64,000 bases of DNA from Paenibacillus sp. HW567 (GCF_000374185.1 NZ_KB910518.1:3295687-3359686); one strand, 5' to 3'; shown: positions 51,893 to 60,929, counted from the first letter of the stretch. Made by a program: numbers and translations. The notes: generated by a model not told the origin, from the sequence alone.

Positions 51893-52732
51893 ATGAGGAA
51901 TTCAGCCTTCAGGAGAACGTATGACTTCTCGAAGCAATTGTTCCTGAAAATCAAGCTAGATGATGTTCAAGGAATCGGCGCGCAGTTAACCTACTATTTA
52001 ATCCTTTCCCTGTTCCCCTTCCTGATCTTTATAATGACGCTGATCGGGTACGCCAACATTTCACTGGAGGACAAAATCCGTGATCTGGAGCAGATTATGC
52101 CGGAGGAAGCCATCTCCATTATTGAAGAAATTCTAAAAGACGTCTCCGAGGGCCGGAGTCAGGCCTTGCTGTCCTTCGGGATGCTGGCTACACTATGGGC
52201 CGCTTCCAAAGGAATCAATGCAATTATCAAGGGCCTTAACCGTGCCTATGATATTGAGGAGAGCAGGGCGTTCTGGAAGGTGCGGGGCATAGCTTTCCTG
52301 GCCACGCTGATCATCGGCTTTGTGGTGCTGCTCAGCATTCTGCTGCTCGTACTCGGCACCTGGCTGAAGACGAGGGTGTTTCTGCTGGCCGATCTGCCTT
52401 ACGGCTTCCAGAAAATATGGGACCTGCTGCAATATGCCGTCCCGCTGCTTGTCCTGTTCGTTGTCTTCACCCTGCTGTACTGGATTGCCCCAAGCCGCAG
52501 GCTGACGTTAAAAGAGGTTATGCCCGGCGCGATGTTTGCAACCATCGGCTGGATCACAACCTCTGTTCTCTTCTCTCTGTACGTTAATCAGTTCAGCGAT
52601 TTCACCAAAACCTACGGCAGCCTCGGCGGCGTCACGGTTCTGCTGATCTGGCTGTACATCAGCTCCATCATCATCCTGGCAGGCGGCGAGATCAATGCCA
52701 TCCTGATGAATCGTTCAGGGAAGCGGCCGTAA
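51893..52732 (+). CDS. YihY/virulence factor BrkB family membrane protein
   Basis: A 279-residue integral membrane protein with six helices. The family signature is GIGAQLTYYLILSLFPFLIF near the N-terminus, LWAASKGINAIIKGLNRAYD in the middle and LGGVTVLLIWLYISSIIILAGGEINA at the end (each within 25 residues of its family position). AGGAGGG precedes ATG 51893. Monocistronic. Function of the family is poorly defined; the old ribonuclease BN label is incorrect. Confidence 0.93.
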   Translation: MRNSAFRRTYDFSKQLFLKIKLDDVQGIGAQLTYYLILSLFPFLIFIMTLIGYANISLEDKIRDLEQIMPEEAISIIEEILKDVSEGRSQALLSFGMLATLWAASKGINAIIKGLNRAYDIEESRAFWKVRGIAFLATLIIGFVVLLSILLLVLGTWLKTRVFLLADLPYGFQKIWDLLQYAVPLLVLFVVFTLLYWIAPSRRLTLKEVMPGAMFATIGWITTSVLFSLYVNQFSDFTKTYGSLGGVTVLLIWLYISSIIILAGGEINAILMNRSGKRP

Positions 52733-52735
52733 TTC

Positions 52736-54082
52736 TCACTTAGCATCTGCATCCGGCAGATATGCGCCTTCTTCCCGCAGGCGTCGGCGCAGCTCGGAGA
52801 TATCCACTGCATGTACATTATGTTCCGGGAGCACGGCCGCCATGGCTGCGGCTATTCCCGCAGCCTCACCCATCGCCAGACAGACCGGCATGACTCTGAC
52901 GCTGCCTTGCACCTCGCGCACACATGAAATGGAGCGCCCGGCAACCAGCACATTTTTCAGCGAACGGGGGGTCAGACAGCGGTAAGGAATGCCATGCGAT
53001 TCGCCCGGACCATAGCGCTTAATCGCCTCAGGTTTCCCGCCAGCCTGCTTCTCTTCCTTCTCCGTCCCGTGAATGTCTATATAATAGCTGTTGCGGCAGA
53101 TTTCATCTTCGAAGCTGCGGCGGCTGACATAATCATCAACGCTAAGCACGTAATCTCCCACGATTCTCCGTGTCTCCCTGACCCCCATCAATGCCCCGGT
53201 ATTGGCTACATACGAGTTGCCGAAGGCGGCAGGCAGAAATTCCGCAAGCGCATCCCTATAGGCTGCGGCCAGCTTGCGGCCCTGCATCAGAGCCTCAGAT
53301 ATGGATAACACCTCTGTATTGTCCACGTCCCATAAATGTCCCGCATTGAACCCCACGGTTCTGGGAGCAACGATATTGTTGCAAATATGCGAATCCGGGA
53401 TCAGGGGATAGCGGCCAGAGGCGAGAATATCGTAGATCGGACTGGTTTTATTGTTGTTATGCAGCATCGGTCCATGATGATACGCATACTCATCCACATT
53501 CCCCAAGGTGAAGCAGTGGGTGGCAGGCATCAGCTCGCCGGTGGCAGTTTCTCCCTTGAGGTATTCCGCGCCTGCCCATGCAGCAACATCAGCATCCCCC
53601 GTACAGTCAATGTATACCTTGGCCTGCAGAGCCTGGAGGCCGCTTTTGCTGGCTGTAATCAGTGCCGTAACCTTACCCGCCTCATCCGTATCTACAGCTC
53701 CAAGCTGCGTCATGAACAGAACCGTAACCCCCGCCTCCTGAACCAGCTCATCGTAGATGACCTTCAGCTTCTCCGGTTCTATGGGCACCCAATCCACCGC
53801 TTCCTTGCTGACATGCGGCATCTGCGCCTTCAAAGCCTCAAATACCTTCAACGCAAGCCCTCTGTAGATGATAGTCTGCATATCGGAAAAAGGACACCAC
53901 GCCGGAACAAGCCCCGACGTCCCCATTCCGCCCAGGCTGCCCGTTGCTTCAATGAGCAGGGTTCTTGCGCCTTCCCTTGCTGCCGCAGCGGCGGCGGTAC
54001 ATCCGGCCGGACCACCCCCGACAACAATGACATCCCACGAAGCCTGGAGCGGAATTTCCCTGCTTATTCTGTAGCTGCCCAT
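52736..54082 (-). CDS. FAD-dependent oxidoreductase (FAD_oxidored family)
   Basis: A 448-residue flavoprotein with an N-terminal dinucleotide-binding motif WDVIVVGGGPAGCTAAAAAA and LLIEATGSLGGMGTSGLVP typical of PF12831 proteins, plus YIDCTGDADVAAWAG in the middle and VLVAGRSISCVREVQGSVRV near the C-terminus. ATG 54082 follows GGAGGGG. Three bases separate its stop from the convergent yihY stop. Substrate unknown. Confidence 0.9.
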   Translation of the reverse strand: MGSYRISREIPLQASWDVIVVGGGPAGCTAAAAAAREGARTLLIEATGSLGGMGTSGLVPAWCPFSDMQTIIYRGLALKVFEALKAQMPHVSKEAVDWVPIEPEKLKVIYDELVQEAGVTVLFMTQLGAVDTDEAGKVTALITASKSGLQALQAKVYIDCTGDADVAAWAGAEYLKGETATGELMPATHCFTLGNVDEYAYHHGPMLHNNNKTSPIYDILASGRYPLIPDSHICNNIVAPRTVGFNAGHLWDVDNTEVLSISEALMQGRKLAAAYRDALAEFLPAAFGNSYVANTGALMGVRETRRIVGDYVLSVDDYVSRRSFEDEICRNSYYIDIHGTEKEEKQAGGKPEAIKRYGPGESHGIPYRCLTPRSLKNVLVAGRSISCVREVQGSVRVMPVCLAMGEAAGIAAAMAAVLPEHNVHAVDISELRRRLREEGAYLPDADAK

Positions 54083-54237
54083 GCGCTTCCCTCCCCTTCT
54101 CCCGCCTCTATCGTAAACGTTGTACGAAATGCGGCATTCTAACTATATATGCCTGCTGCTATAGCAAAATGCTGTATTTGGGCAAGAATAACGGCTATAA
54201 ATAAAGAAACAAAGAATGTACCGATTTATATAAACAC

Positions 54238-54256
54238 CCGGCTCGCTAACGGGCAT
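54238..54256 (-). terminator. Weak hairpin after the anti-sigma gene
   Basis: Short minus-strand stem GCCCG/CGGGT followed by GTTTATATAAAT. Modest stem and interrupted T-run; possible weak terminator. Confidence 0.35.
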
Positions 54257-54285
54257 CGGATGAAAGACGCACGATTAGCTGTAAA

Positions 54286-54936
54286 TTATTTGGATGCGTA
54301 TGGAGCAACGCCTTCCGCTAGCTGAACCATAACCTCCCGGGATAGGGGCTTGGCAGCCGAAACAGAGAAGGAATAACCGTCCTTGACCCATATTGCTATA
54401 GAAAAAAGTCCGTTGCTACCCTTCAGGGTGAATTCCCCGCCGTCTATAGGAACACTCTCGACTTGAGCATATTCGTTATACTCTCCGCTCACGTCTCCCT
54501 TCCGTTCTGTCATCCGAAACGTAATCCTGTTAGTACCGTCAGTGTAGCTTAGCTGAGCGGTCTCTCCGAATAGAGCAGAGATAGCCTCCAGCTTATACCC
54601 TTCGGGCAATACAGCAGGCACATAAAGGGGAAACGGAAGGTTCATGGCCAGGTCGGACAAGCTCTTGTAATCCACTACAGGAGAGGAGTTCTCTACAGGT
54701 GGGGCCGGGGTCTGTGATGTCTTTAGAGCCGGCACCGCCACTACAATACAAACCGCGAGAGCAAAGCAAGCAGCAACAGAAATCACGGCTTTACGTGAAA
54801 AGCGAAAAAATGCAGGCTTCCTTAGCCGGGGCCTATTGTAATCCGCCTGCGCCAGGCGGGCTACTATCCGTTGTTCCATCTCAGGGGTTACAGAAATCAA
54901 GCTTTGCACCTGCTGATATTTATTCTTCAAAGTCAT
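54286..54936 (-). CDS. Anti-sigma factor-like membrane protein with DUF4367 domain
   Basis: A 216-residue protein: cytoplasmic N-terminus (residues ~1-48), one transmembrane helix (AVISVAACFALAVCIVVAV) and an extracellular DUF4367-type domain (LPEGYKLEAISALF; GDVSGEYNEYAQVESVPIDG). The start overlaps the sigma gene by 17 bases. Position behind a sigma factor and topology fit an anti-sigma factor, although no zinc HxxxCxxC motif is present. Its outer domain is homologous to the C-terminal half of the protein at 55564-56454. Confidence 0.78.
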   Translation of the reverse strand: MTLKNKYQQVQSLISVTPEMEQRIVARLAQADYNRPRLRKPAFFRFSRKAVISVAACFALAVCIVVAVPALKTSQTPAPPVENSSPVVDYKSLSDLAMNLPFPLYVPAVLPEGYKLEAISALFGETAQLSYTDGTNRITFRMTERKGDVSGEYNEYAQVESVPIDGGEFTLKGSNGLFSIAIWVKDGYSFSVSAAKPLSREVMVQLAEGVAPYASK

Positions 54937-55567
54937 ACACCTCCATCAAATGCTCCTTCAAAATAAATCTGGCCCGATGCAGCAAGGAACGAATGGTAGA
55001 ATCCTGCTTGTTCAGCAGGTTGGCTATCTGAGCAGTACTCAGGTCCTCTTGATAAAACAGGTGTACTACCTCACGGTACTTAACCGGCAGCGAGCTGACA
55101 GCCTCCCACACAAACGTGAGGTCCTCACGGACCTCACAAGCAAGGGATTCAGACAAATCCTCCCAGCGACGGCGCTGATTATATTTTATTTTGTTTTTGC
55201 AAAGATTGATGGTCACCCGCAGCAGCCATGCTTTCTCGTGCTCCGGGCTATCAAAAGACGGCGCTTTCCTGAGCATTTGCAAAAGTGCTTCCTGGAGCAT
55301 GTCCTCAGCGTCCGCCATATTATGAAGATAGGAATGGGCCAGCCGCAGGATGGCATTCCCATGTTGGTTCAATGCGGCCTCCGCCCACTGCTGGTTAACC
55401 TCTTGGTCTTGTAACGCTATCCTATCCGCATGAGGTCCTGACTCATAACGAAGCGAGAACAGAGGAACAAGCAACAGACGATATAAGAATAAGGTGAAGC
55501 GGACAACAGGTTCTAACGCGTTAATGCATTTTAAGGGCGGTCGCAGCCGTACAACGCTATTCGTCAT
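54920..55567 (-). CDS. ECF-type RNA polymerase sigma factor
   Basis: Region 2 reads AHSYLHNMADAEDMLQEALLQML with DSPEHEKAWLLRVTINLCKN; region 4 is SLPVKYREVVHLFYQEDLST plus QIANLLNKQDSTIRSLLHRAR. The frame is 215 residues, but ECF factors are ~165-180 and the first ~50 residues look unrelated, so translation may start later, near the LQDQEVNQQW segment. The listed ATG overlaps the upstream stop (ATGA), supporting coupling. Middle gene of a three-gene operon. Confidence 0.87.
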   Translation of the reverse strand: MTNSVVRLRPPLKCINALEPVVRFTLFLYRLLLVPLFSLRYESGPHADRIALQDQEVNQQWAEAALNQHGNAILRLAHSYLHNMADAEDMLQEALLQMLRKAPSFDSPEHEKAWLLRVTINLCKNKIKYNQRRRWEDLSESLACEVREDLTFVWEAVSSLPVKYREVVHLFYQEDLSTAQIANLLNKQDSTIRSLLHRARFILKEHLMEVYDFEE

Positions 55568-56454
55568 AGTATTGTAATGCTGAGGATAATGTTCTGCACT
55601 TGTTCAGCAGTAAGGGCTTTGTTAGCCAGCAGACAGTAATTGAAGCCATCTGCTTCCCATGAGGCTACGGAGACAAGCCCTTTGTTCCCTTTCAGGGTAA
55701 CCTCGAGGTTCCCAATGGCAACTGTCTTGGTACTCTCATAGACATTATAATCGCCGCTGATATCACCGGTTTCCTGAGATACGCGATAATACAGAGTCTG
55801 CTCTCCGTTCCTATAGATGATCTGAGCCATTCTGCTGTTGAACACAAAGATTTCGTCCTGCTTGTAGTTTTCGGGAAGTTCGGTAGGAACCGCAAAATTG
55901 GCGCCCGCTGCCTTTCTCGCAGCATCTATGCTATCGTAGTTCACAAAAGGGGTCGGGAGCTGTGTATTCTCCATCTTGCTGCCGCTGTTCACGATGATCT
56001 TTCCCCCCTTTACCACTACCGGATTTGCCTGATTACCCAGCACGATGCTGAACAGCTTCACAGGCACGTAGATGGAGCCTCCGATTTTCACAGGAGCGGC
56101 GCCGAGGGGAACAGGAGCGGTCATACCCTCGGATTTGGTGCTGTAAGCGAAGTAATTGTCATCCCCAAGCACTACGTCAGTCTCTCTTTCTCCATTTTCC
56201 GCATGTAATTTCTTCTCCTTTGCGTTCCAGGTAACCGTAAAACCAAGAGCCTCAAATACTGCCCGTGCAGGTACCATATCTACTTTATTTATGACCTTCG
56301 CCTGCAACTTGATTTCTTTTGGTTGTACAGCAGACCGGGATTCATGATGGGGGGCAATCAGCAGGTTCTCCGATGCTCCGGCCGCCAGGGCGGACATGGT
56401 GGGCACTGCAAGCGTAAGCGCACAAGCCACAATGGTAGTAGATATTTTTTTCAT
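55564..56454 (-). CDS. Secreted copper-amine-oxidase-N-like/DUF4367 protein
   Basis: A 296-residue exported protein. Signal peptide MKKISTTIVACALTLAVPTM ending near ALAAG. A Cu_amine_oxidN1 domain (MVPARAVFEALGFTVTWNAK, typical of Paenibacillus surface proteins; PVPLGAAPVKIGGSIYVPVK) covers residues ~50-165. A DUF4367 domain (LPENYKQDEIFVFN; GDISGDYNVYES) follows. GGGAG precedes ATG 56454. It leads the sigma/anti-sigma operon, so it may be both the target and the signal-related partner of the system. Confidence 0.85.
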   Translation of the reverse strand: MKKISTTIVACALTLAVPTMSALAAGASENLLIAPHHESRSAVQPKEIKLQAKVINKVDMVPARAVFEALGFTVTWNAKEKKLHAENGERETDVVLGDDNYFAYSTKSEGMTAPVPLGAAPVKIGGSIYVPVKLFSIVLGNQANPVVVKGGKIIVNSGSKMENTQLPTPFVNYDSIDAARKAAGANFAVPTELPENYKQDEIFVFNSRMAQIIYRNGEQTLYYRVSQETGDISGDYNVYESTKTVAIGNLEVTLKGNKGLVSVASWEADGFNYCLLANKALTAEQVQNIILSITIL

Positions 56455-56576
56455 AATCGAATTCTCCCTTCATCTTGAACCGTTCCAGCGGTTCGGCACT
56501 CTATATACAACTGGCGCGGGAGAATTGTTGCAAGAGTTCAGATCTTTTATTCATAAAAAAATATTTTGGCTCCACA

Positions 56577-56608
56577 CAAAAATGACCCACAAGAGGGTCA
56601 CTTTTTTT
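56577..56608 (-). terminator. Intrinsic terminator of the TetR gene
   Basis: Minus-strand hairpin GTGACCC-TCTTGT-GGGTCAT followed by TTTTTGTG (stem TGACCC 56583-56588 with GGGTCA 56595-56600). T-runs occur on both sides. Confidence 0.8.
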
Positions 56609-56663
56609 GAAAGCATCCGTCTTATGGGCCACTGTTCAGCTTCAAAATTCATATTTTGCCTTC

Positions 56664-57236
56664 TCAATCTAAAATACTCAGTGTGGTAATCATAACACCC
56701 GATAATTTCTCCTGGTTCGTTGCTGTTTTGACCATCGTACGTAATCCTAGCCAAGCATTCATGAAATAATGAGAAAGGGCTTCAGGGTCAAGCTTAGCTT
56801 CGATTTCACCTGTTTGTTGACCGGCAAGAATGAGATTATATAACAGCTTTTCTGTTTTTGAATAGCTATCTTCAACAAAGGAAGAAACTTCCTGATCTAG
56901 TAATCCCAGCTCCACACCCGAATTAACGAGGAGACACCCCTGAGGGTCTCCTTCTTTCTCCAACGTTGTCTCCAAAAAATGTCGTAATATTTCTTTAACC
57001 GGTTCCTGCCTCTCAACCAATAAGCTCATTTTGTTGCTTTGAATATCCGCATATCGTTTAAGCGCACACATATATAAGGCATGCTTATCTCCAAAAGTAT
57101 CATATATGCTTCTTCTGTGAATCCCCATATATTCAACTAATTCTTGCATCGAAGTTTTCTCGTAGCCCTGCATCCAAAAGAGCTGTATCGCTTTATCCAA
57201 TACTTCATTAACTTCAAATTCTTTATGTCTGGCCAT
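56664..57236 (-). CDS. TetR/AcrR-family transcriptional regulator
   Basis: A 190-residue regulator. The N-terminal HTH MQELVEYMGIHRRSIYDTFGDKHALY is of the TetR type; a C-terminal helical ligand domain follows with CLLVNSGVELGLLDQEV. ATG 57236 (MARHKEFE) is preferred over 57245 because of GGGGTGATC. It is the last gene after an SDR and a quinone oxidoreductase on the same strand. Probably represses this unit in response to a toxic small molecule. Confidence 0.9.
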   Translation of the reverse strand: MARHKEFEVNEVLDKAIQLFWMQGYEKTSMQELVEYMGIHRRSIYDTFGDKHALYMCALKRYADIQSNKMSLLVERQEPVKEILRHFLETTLEKEGDPQGCLLVNSGVELGLLDQEVSSFVEDSYSKTEKLLYNLILAGQQTGEIEAKLDPEALSHYFMNAWLGLRTMVKTATNQEKLSGVMITTLSILD

Positions 57237-57284
57237 AATGATCACCCCGTGTATCCATTATACATTGAAGTGAACGTTCTCTCC

Positions 57285-58298
57285 TTACAAATTTATGATC
57301 ACCTTCCCTTTTGGACGTCCGTTTGCGGTTAATTCTAACGCTTCATTTATTTCGCCTATAGTAAATTGCTTTTGATGAAGCAGTAGAACAATATTGTTTT
57401 TTTCAATGATTTTGGTGATTTCTCTTAGCTGTGCGCCATCAGAGCGAACAAAGATAAAGCGGTATTCCACGCCTTGCTTCTTGGCTTTGTGATCAAATTT
57501 TGCGCCAGCAACAGAAAAAAGCTGCTGCTTCCACCAAGGGAAGTTATTGTCTTCGGCGAAGCGCTTATTGGGTCCTGTACGGAGAGAGAGCAATCTTCCG
57601 CCCGGCTTAATGATTGTTAATTCATTATCGAATTCGCCCGCTCCCAAGGTATCCATCACATAATCGACATTCTCCAACAAGTCAACGTAGCTTTCCTGTG
57701 CGTAGTCCAAATATTGGTCTGCACCTATTGCTAAAGTACGTTCGCGCATTTGTGAGTTGCCGCTAACGATTACCTTTAGTCCCATTGCCTTAGCAAGCGG
57801 GACAGCCATTTGACCAAAGCTGCCCGATCCACCCGGGATGAAGACAGAATTTCCAGGCTGCGCCTCAAGTTCTTCATGCAAGCCCTGATACGCCGTAAGT
57901 CCAGTCAATGCTGCTGCTGCAGCTTCTGCATAGGACAAGTTTTTGGGCATTGGCGCAATTGCGTCAGCATCAATTGCAGCATATTCCGCAAATGCACCAA
58001 TTTTTCTCAGCGGCAGCCGTGTGTAGATTTCATCACCTTTATTAAAGCCTTTCACATTTTTACCAACTTTTTCAACTACTCCTGCCAATTCATTACCAAG
58101 CGTCAACGGGAATTCATAATCTTGAATCAGTTTTACGCTGCCTGTAATAATTAACATTTCGAGTGGATTGACAGCCGCAGCTTTGACCCTTACCAAAACC
58201 TCGTTGTCAGCAACTTCAGGAATGGGAATCTCATTGATTTGAGCATGGATTTTTTTGGAATACTTGGTGATCTGAGCCGCTTTCATGAGTGTTTTCAT
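57285..58298 (-). CDS. Zinc-independent NADP-dependent alcohol dehydrogenase/quinone oxidoreductase
   Basis: A 337-residue MDR-superfamily enzyme with a GroES-like domain (AAAVNPLEMLIITG, LTLGNELAGVVEKVG) and a Rossmann domain (IPGGSGSFGQMAVPLAKAMG). It lacks the catalytic zinc cysteine ligands, which places it with quinone reductases. ATG 58298 or the in-frame ATG at 58286 may be used. It lies 31 bases after the SDR gene; both probably detoxify aldehydes or quinones. Confidence 0.9.
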   Translation of the reverse strand: MKTLMKAAQITKYSKKIHAQINEIPIPEVADNEVLVRVKAAAVNPLEMLIITGSVKLIQDYEFPLTLGNELAGVVEKVGKNVKGFNKGDEIYTRLPLRKIGAFAEYAAIDADAIAPMPKNLSYAEAAAAALTGLTAYQGLHEELEAQPGNSVFIPGGSGSFGQMAVPLAKAMGLKVIVSGNSQMRERTLAIGADQYLDYAQESYVDLLENVDYVMDTLGAGEFDNELTIIKPGGRLLSLRTGPNKRFAEDNNFPWWKQQLFSVAGAKFDHKAKKQGVEYRFIFVRSDGAQLREITKIIEKNNIVLLLHQKQFTIGEINEALELTANGRPKGKVIINL

Positions 58299-58329
58299 TA
58301 ATAATCAACATCCTTCTGGTAAGTGGCCT

Positions 58330-59082
58330 TTAGAATTCTGAAATTACCGGATAGATTGGTCCTCTCAAATTGAAATCATAGTTCTGATCTACAATGCCTA
58401 GCACCTCGTTGCTATCATAAAGGTCCACCATGAAGCCTGCCATTTGCTTGGCAGTATGATATTTGCGCATGTTGGCTTTGTAGTCGTAATCTTCGGCATC
58501 CAAAGATTTTTTCACGAATTCAGTTTCCGTAATGGCTGGTGCCAGAATTTTCGCTTTTAGCTTTGCCCCTTTCAATTCCAGCTCTTTCGCAAGCCCTTCA
58601 GTGAAGGCACTAACGTAATATTTAGAAGCAGAATATGCAACACTTCCTACAGCAACAGCATATCCCAGTGCTGAGGACACATTAATCAACTGAGTACCTT
58701 CCACATCAGCATAGTCTCTCACATAGAGTGTAGAAAGAATCGTCAAGGATTCGATGTTAACACGCAGCATAGTCTCTACTTTTTCCAGCTTCTGATCAGC
58801 AATAAGAGAACCCTCTCCAAGTCCCGCATTATTAATCCATGTCTCAATTTGATATTTCTTCAAATCGTTATACAGGGTATACGCCTGATCAATAACCGAA
58901 AGGTCACTAGTAACAATAACAACGTCTACAGCAGAATTTAATTCTTGAATTCTTGATTTAAGCTCTTCTAATTTGTCCAGTCTTCTGGCTACAATAATCA
59001 GATTTTTACCCTTAGCGGCAAACGCCAATGCGGTCTCATAACCTATACCTGAACTTGCTCCTGTAATAACTGAATATTTCAT
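58330..59082 (-). CDS. Short-chain dehydrogenase/reductase
   Basis: A 250-residue classical SDR with the cofactor motif TGASSGIGYETALAFA, the NNAG motif (WINNAGLGEGS), and the catalytic Ser and Tyr-x-x-x-Lys (NVSSALGYAVAVGSVAYSAS, then KYYVSAF). ATG 59082 follows AAAGGGAGAG. First gene of the SDR-oxidoreductase-TetR unit. Substrate unknown. Confidence 0.92.
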   Translation of the reverse strand: MKYSVITGASSGIGYETALAFAAKGKNLIIVARRLDKLEELKSRIQELNSAVDVVIVTSDLSVIDQAYTLYNDLKKYQIETWINNAGLGEGSLIADQKLEKVETMLRVNIESLTILSTLYVRDYADVEGTQLINVSSALGYAVAVGSVAYSASKYYVSAFTEGLAKELELKGAKLKAKILAPAITETEFVKKSLDAEDYDYKANMRKYHTAKQMAGFMVDLYDSNEVLGIVDQNYDFNLRGPIYPVISEF

Positions 59083-59384
59083 ACGATTCTCTCCCTTTTT
59101 AAAATTGTTCTGATGATTTGAGAATGATCATTCTATTTAAAGCGATAAAAATCGGTTAGATCTAACTTGAACTAAGCATATCATTTCTAGAACGATCAGT
59201 AAAGTATATTTTACCGAGAAAATTGTTTTGTTAATCCCCGTCAGCGGCAAGGATCGAAAAATATTCCGCAACGTATCCGATGCACACGCCACCCTATCGC
59301 CTGCTGGGAATAATCCCATAAGAACGAAATAAGCTTCTGAATCTCCAACAAAGGAAATTCAGAAGCTTATTCATTAAAAGCTGA
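59083..59384. promoter_or_regulatory. Upstream region of the SDR unit with palindromes; tRNA terminator
   Basis: Two perfect palindromes lie upstream of the SDR gene: AGAATGATCATTCT (59121-59134), overlapping a possible -10 TAGAAT, and GTTAGATCTAAC (59155-59166). They are candidate TetR sites. The right part holds the tRNA-Leu terminator (59328-59371). No coding frame is supported. Confidence 0.5.
59328..59371 (-). terminator. Terminator of tRNA-Leu
   Basis: Perfect 15-bp stem AATAAGCTTCTGAAT (59328-59342) and ATTCAGAAGCTTATT (59357-59371) with a 14-base loop, 14 bases after the tRNA 3' end, followed on the minus strand by TTCGTTCTT. Confidence 0.8.
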
Positions 59385-59468
59385 TGCGGTCAAGAGGACT
59401 CGAACCTCCACGATATTGCTACCACTGGCACCTGAAGCCAGCGCGTCTGCCAATTCCGCCATGACCGC
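59385..59468 (-). tRNA. tRNA-Leu (anticodon CAG)
   Basis: The minus strand folds into a class II tRNA: acceptor GCGGTCA/TGACCGC, D-arm with GGCAGAC, anticodon stem CTGGC/GCCAG enclosing loop TTCAGGT (anticodon CAG), a long variable arm and T-loop GGTTCGAGTCC. The 3' CCA is not encoded (TCA follows the discriminator A). Reads CUG codons. Confidence 0.95.
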
Positions 59469-59646
59469 ATATTTAGATGACCATTTTCGCGGCCACAAGA
59501 TAGATCATAACACGATGAATTCATGAAGTCAATCTTTTTATAATGATTTAATTCTAAATGAATTTTTTGTATAATAATTGCTTTTATTTGTGGATAAGGT
59601 GTATAATAAGAACAAAGGTTCGCATACTATAAATGAGGTGATTTAT

Positions 59647-60102
59647 ATGGCGACTACCAAGAGAAATCTTCTACACTCCGCAACACTCCCTGAAGAAATA
59701 ACCCAAAGCGAAATGTCCCTTGTCAGAAGCTATCTGCTGCTAACGTTTATTCATAAAGTATTTGAACGTGATTGCCGGGTAATCGGCAAAAGCGGGTTGT
59801 TCAAAACTCCACAGCTATACATGGAGCTGGTATCCGGTGCAACGAAGAAAACTTCACTGATGCTGCAGGAGATCACCCGTGAGCTTACTGCCCATAATCT
59901 GAAGATCACCACTGTCCGCCAGGATCAGCGCGGCGTAGAAGCCCAGTATTCCTGCCGCGGATATACCGGTGAGATGAATATTCCGTGGCCCGGCTTCCGC
60001 AATGAAATGATGCAGCGCATGCGTGCCTATCTCGGCTTATCCCCGGAGATTCATGGTGCTCCCCGGGAAGAAGCGGTCGAACAAATGGCGTTGTCCATTT
60101 AG
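59647..60102 (+). CDS. Conserved-looking hypothetical protein (151 aa)
   Basis: A soluble 151-residue protein. ATG 59647 follows GAGGTGAT; the longer frame to 59578 is in the AT-rich promoter region. A central helix pair (SEMSLVRSYLLLTFIHKVFE) and a C-terminal segment rich in Arg/Met (FRNEMMQRMRAYLGLSP) are visible, but no known domain. A strong terminator follows. Product not recognised. Confidence 0.75.
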   Translation: MATTKRNLLHSATLPEEITQSEMSLVRSYLLLTFIHKVFERDCRVIGKSGLFKTPQLYMELVSGATKKTSLMLQEITRELTAHNLKITTVRQDQRGVEAQYSCRGYTGEMNIPWPGFRNEMMQRMRAYLGLSPEIHGAPREEAVEQMALSI

Positions 60103-60126
60103 GACAACTGTTGCCGTCTATAAGTA

Positions 60127-60169
60127 CAGCAGCCCCATCCATAACCGGACGGGGCTGCTTGTGCTTTTT
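60127..60169 (+). terminator. Intrinsic terminator of the 151-aa protein gene
   Basis: Perfect 9-bp stem AGCAGCCCC (60128-60136) and GGGGCTGCT (60151-60159), followed by TGTGCTTTTTA. It ends at the stop of the convergent small gene. Confidence 0.8.
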
Positions 60170-60416
60170 ATAAATTCTCAAGGGTTTGTCTAGGGTCGTC
60201 ATAAGGCTGGTATATATAGTTGCGGTCCAGCTTCACTACCCGCTTATTGGGGCGGCGGATCATCACCTGAGACTCATCCCAGGCCAGGACAATCCCTTTA
60301 ACATCATTACTCTCCAAGCCGTCACGCACAACACGTATACGTTCTCCGGATATCCGGTAAGCATCCAGTTGTTCATCACTGATCATGCGGTCCAAAGTCT
60401 CCTTTCTACACTCCAT
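60168..60416 (-). CDS. Small hypothetical protein (up to 82 aa)
   Basis: An 82-residue charged protein with a beta-rich core (RIRVVRDGLESNDVKGIVLA, then QVMIRRPNKRVVKLDRNYIY) that looks like an SH3/Hfq-like small barrel; this is only a pattern. ATG 60416 has a weak AAAGG before it. An AGAAAGGAG just inside the gene could serve a TTG at 60395 or ATG 60386, giving 72-75 residues. Not recognised. Confidence 0.6.
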   Translation of the reverse strand: MECRKETLDRMISDEQLDAYRISGERIRVVRDGLESNDVKGIVLAWDESQVMIRRPNKRVVKLDRNYIYQPYDDPRQTLENL

Positions 60417-60507
60417 CTAGCCTTTCCACTCATGAAAAAGACCCCAATGATAAACCATTCGGGTCTAATTGCTTGCCAATTTCATCAATGTATATCTTAT
60501 GAAGTTC

Positions 60508-60825
60508 CTATATCAGCGCTTCATTCTTCTCAAACCAGAAGTCAAGAACTTTAGCGGACATCACACGTTCTTCCAAGTATTCCACCTGATGCTCCGTGAA
60601 ATTCTGTCTCCAATTGAAGGACAGTTCTTCACACAAACCTGTGATGGTCAGAAGCTCCGACCAAGCAACATAACGTTTGTACCAGAAAAACTGAGGATGT
60701 TCAATCATATAGGGGTACAGATCGTCGAACTCCGTATGTTTGCAATCCAGCGCACGCTCGAAATGATCCTTGGCCTCGGTTAATTTATCAATAAAAAATT
60801 GCTCTGTCACCGGTTCTTTCCCCAT
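60508..60825 (-). CDS. Small hypothetical protein (105 aa)
   Basis: A 105-residue acidic, mostly helical protein (FIDKLTEAKDHFERALDCKH; EHQVEYLEERVMSAKVLDFW). ATG 60825 follows GAGAGGAGGCG; the longer frame to 60858 would include that site. It lies on the same strand as the next small gene and xpt, with its own upstream gap. Function unknown. Confidence 0.7.
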   Translation of the reverse strand: MGKEPVTEQFFIDKLTEAKDHFERALDCKHTEFDDLYPYMIEHPQFFWYKRYVAWSELLTITGLCEELSFNWRQNFTEHQVEYLEERVMSAKVLDFWFEKNEALI

Positions 60826-60929
60826 TGTGACGCCTCCTCTCTCATGTCTGATACTCATTATAAAGGAAAAGTTATAGGGTGAAAAGCAGTTGTTGCAAAA
60901 TTAGGCTGCGTTCCTGTATTTGTCACTGT

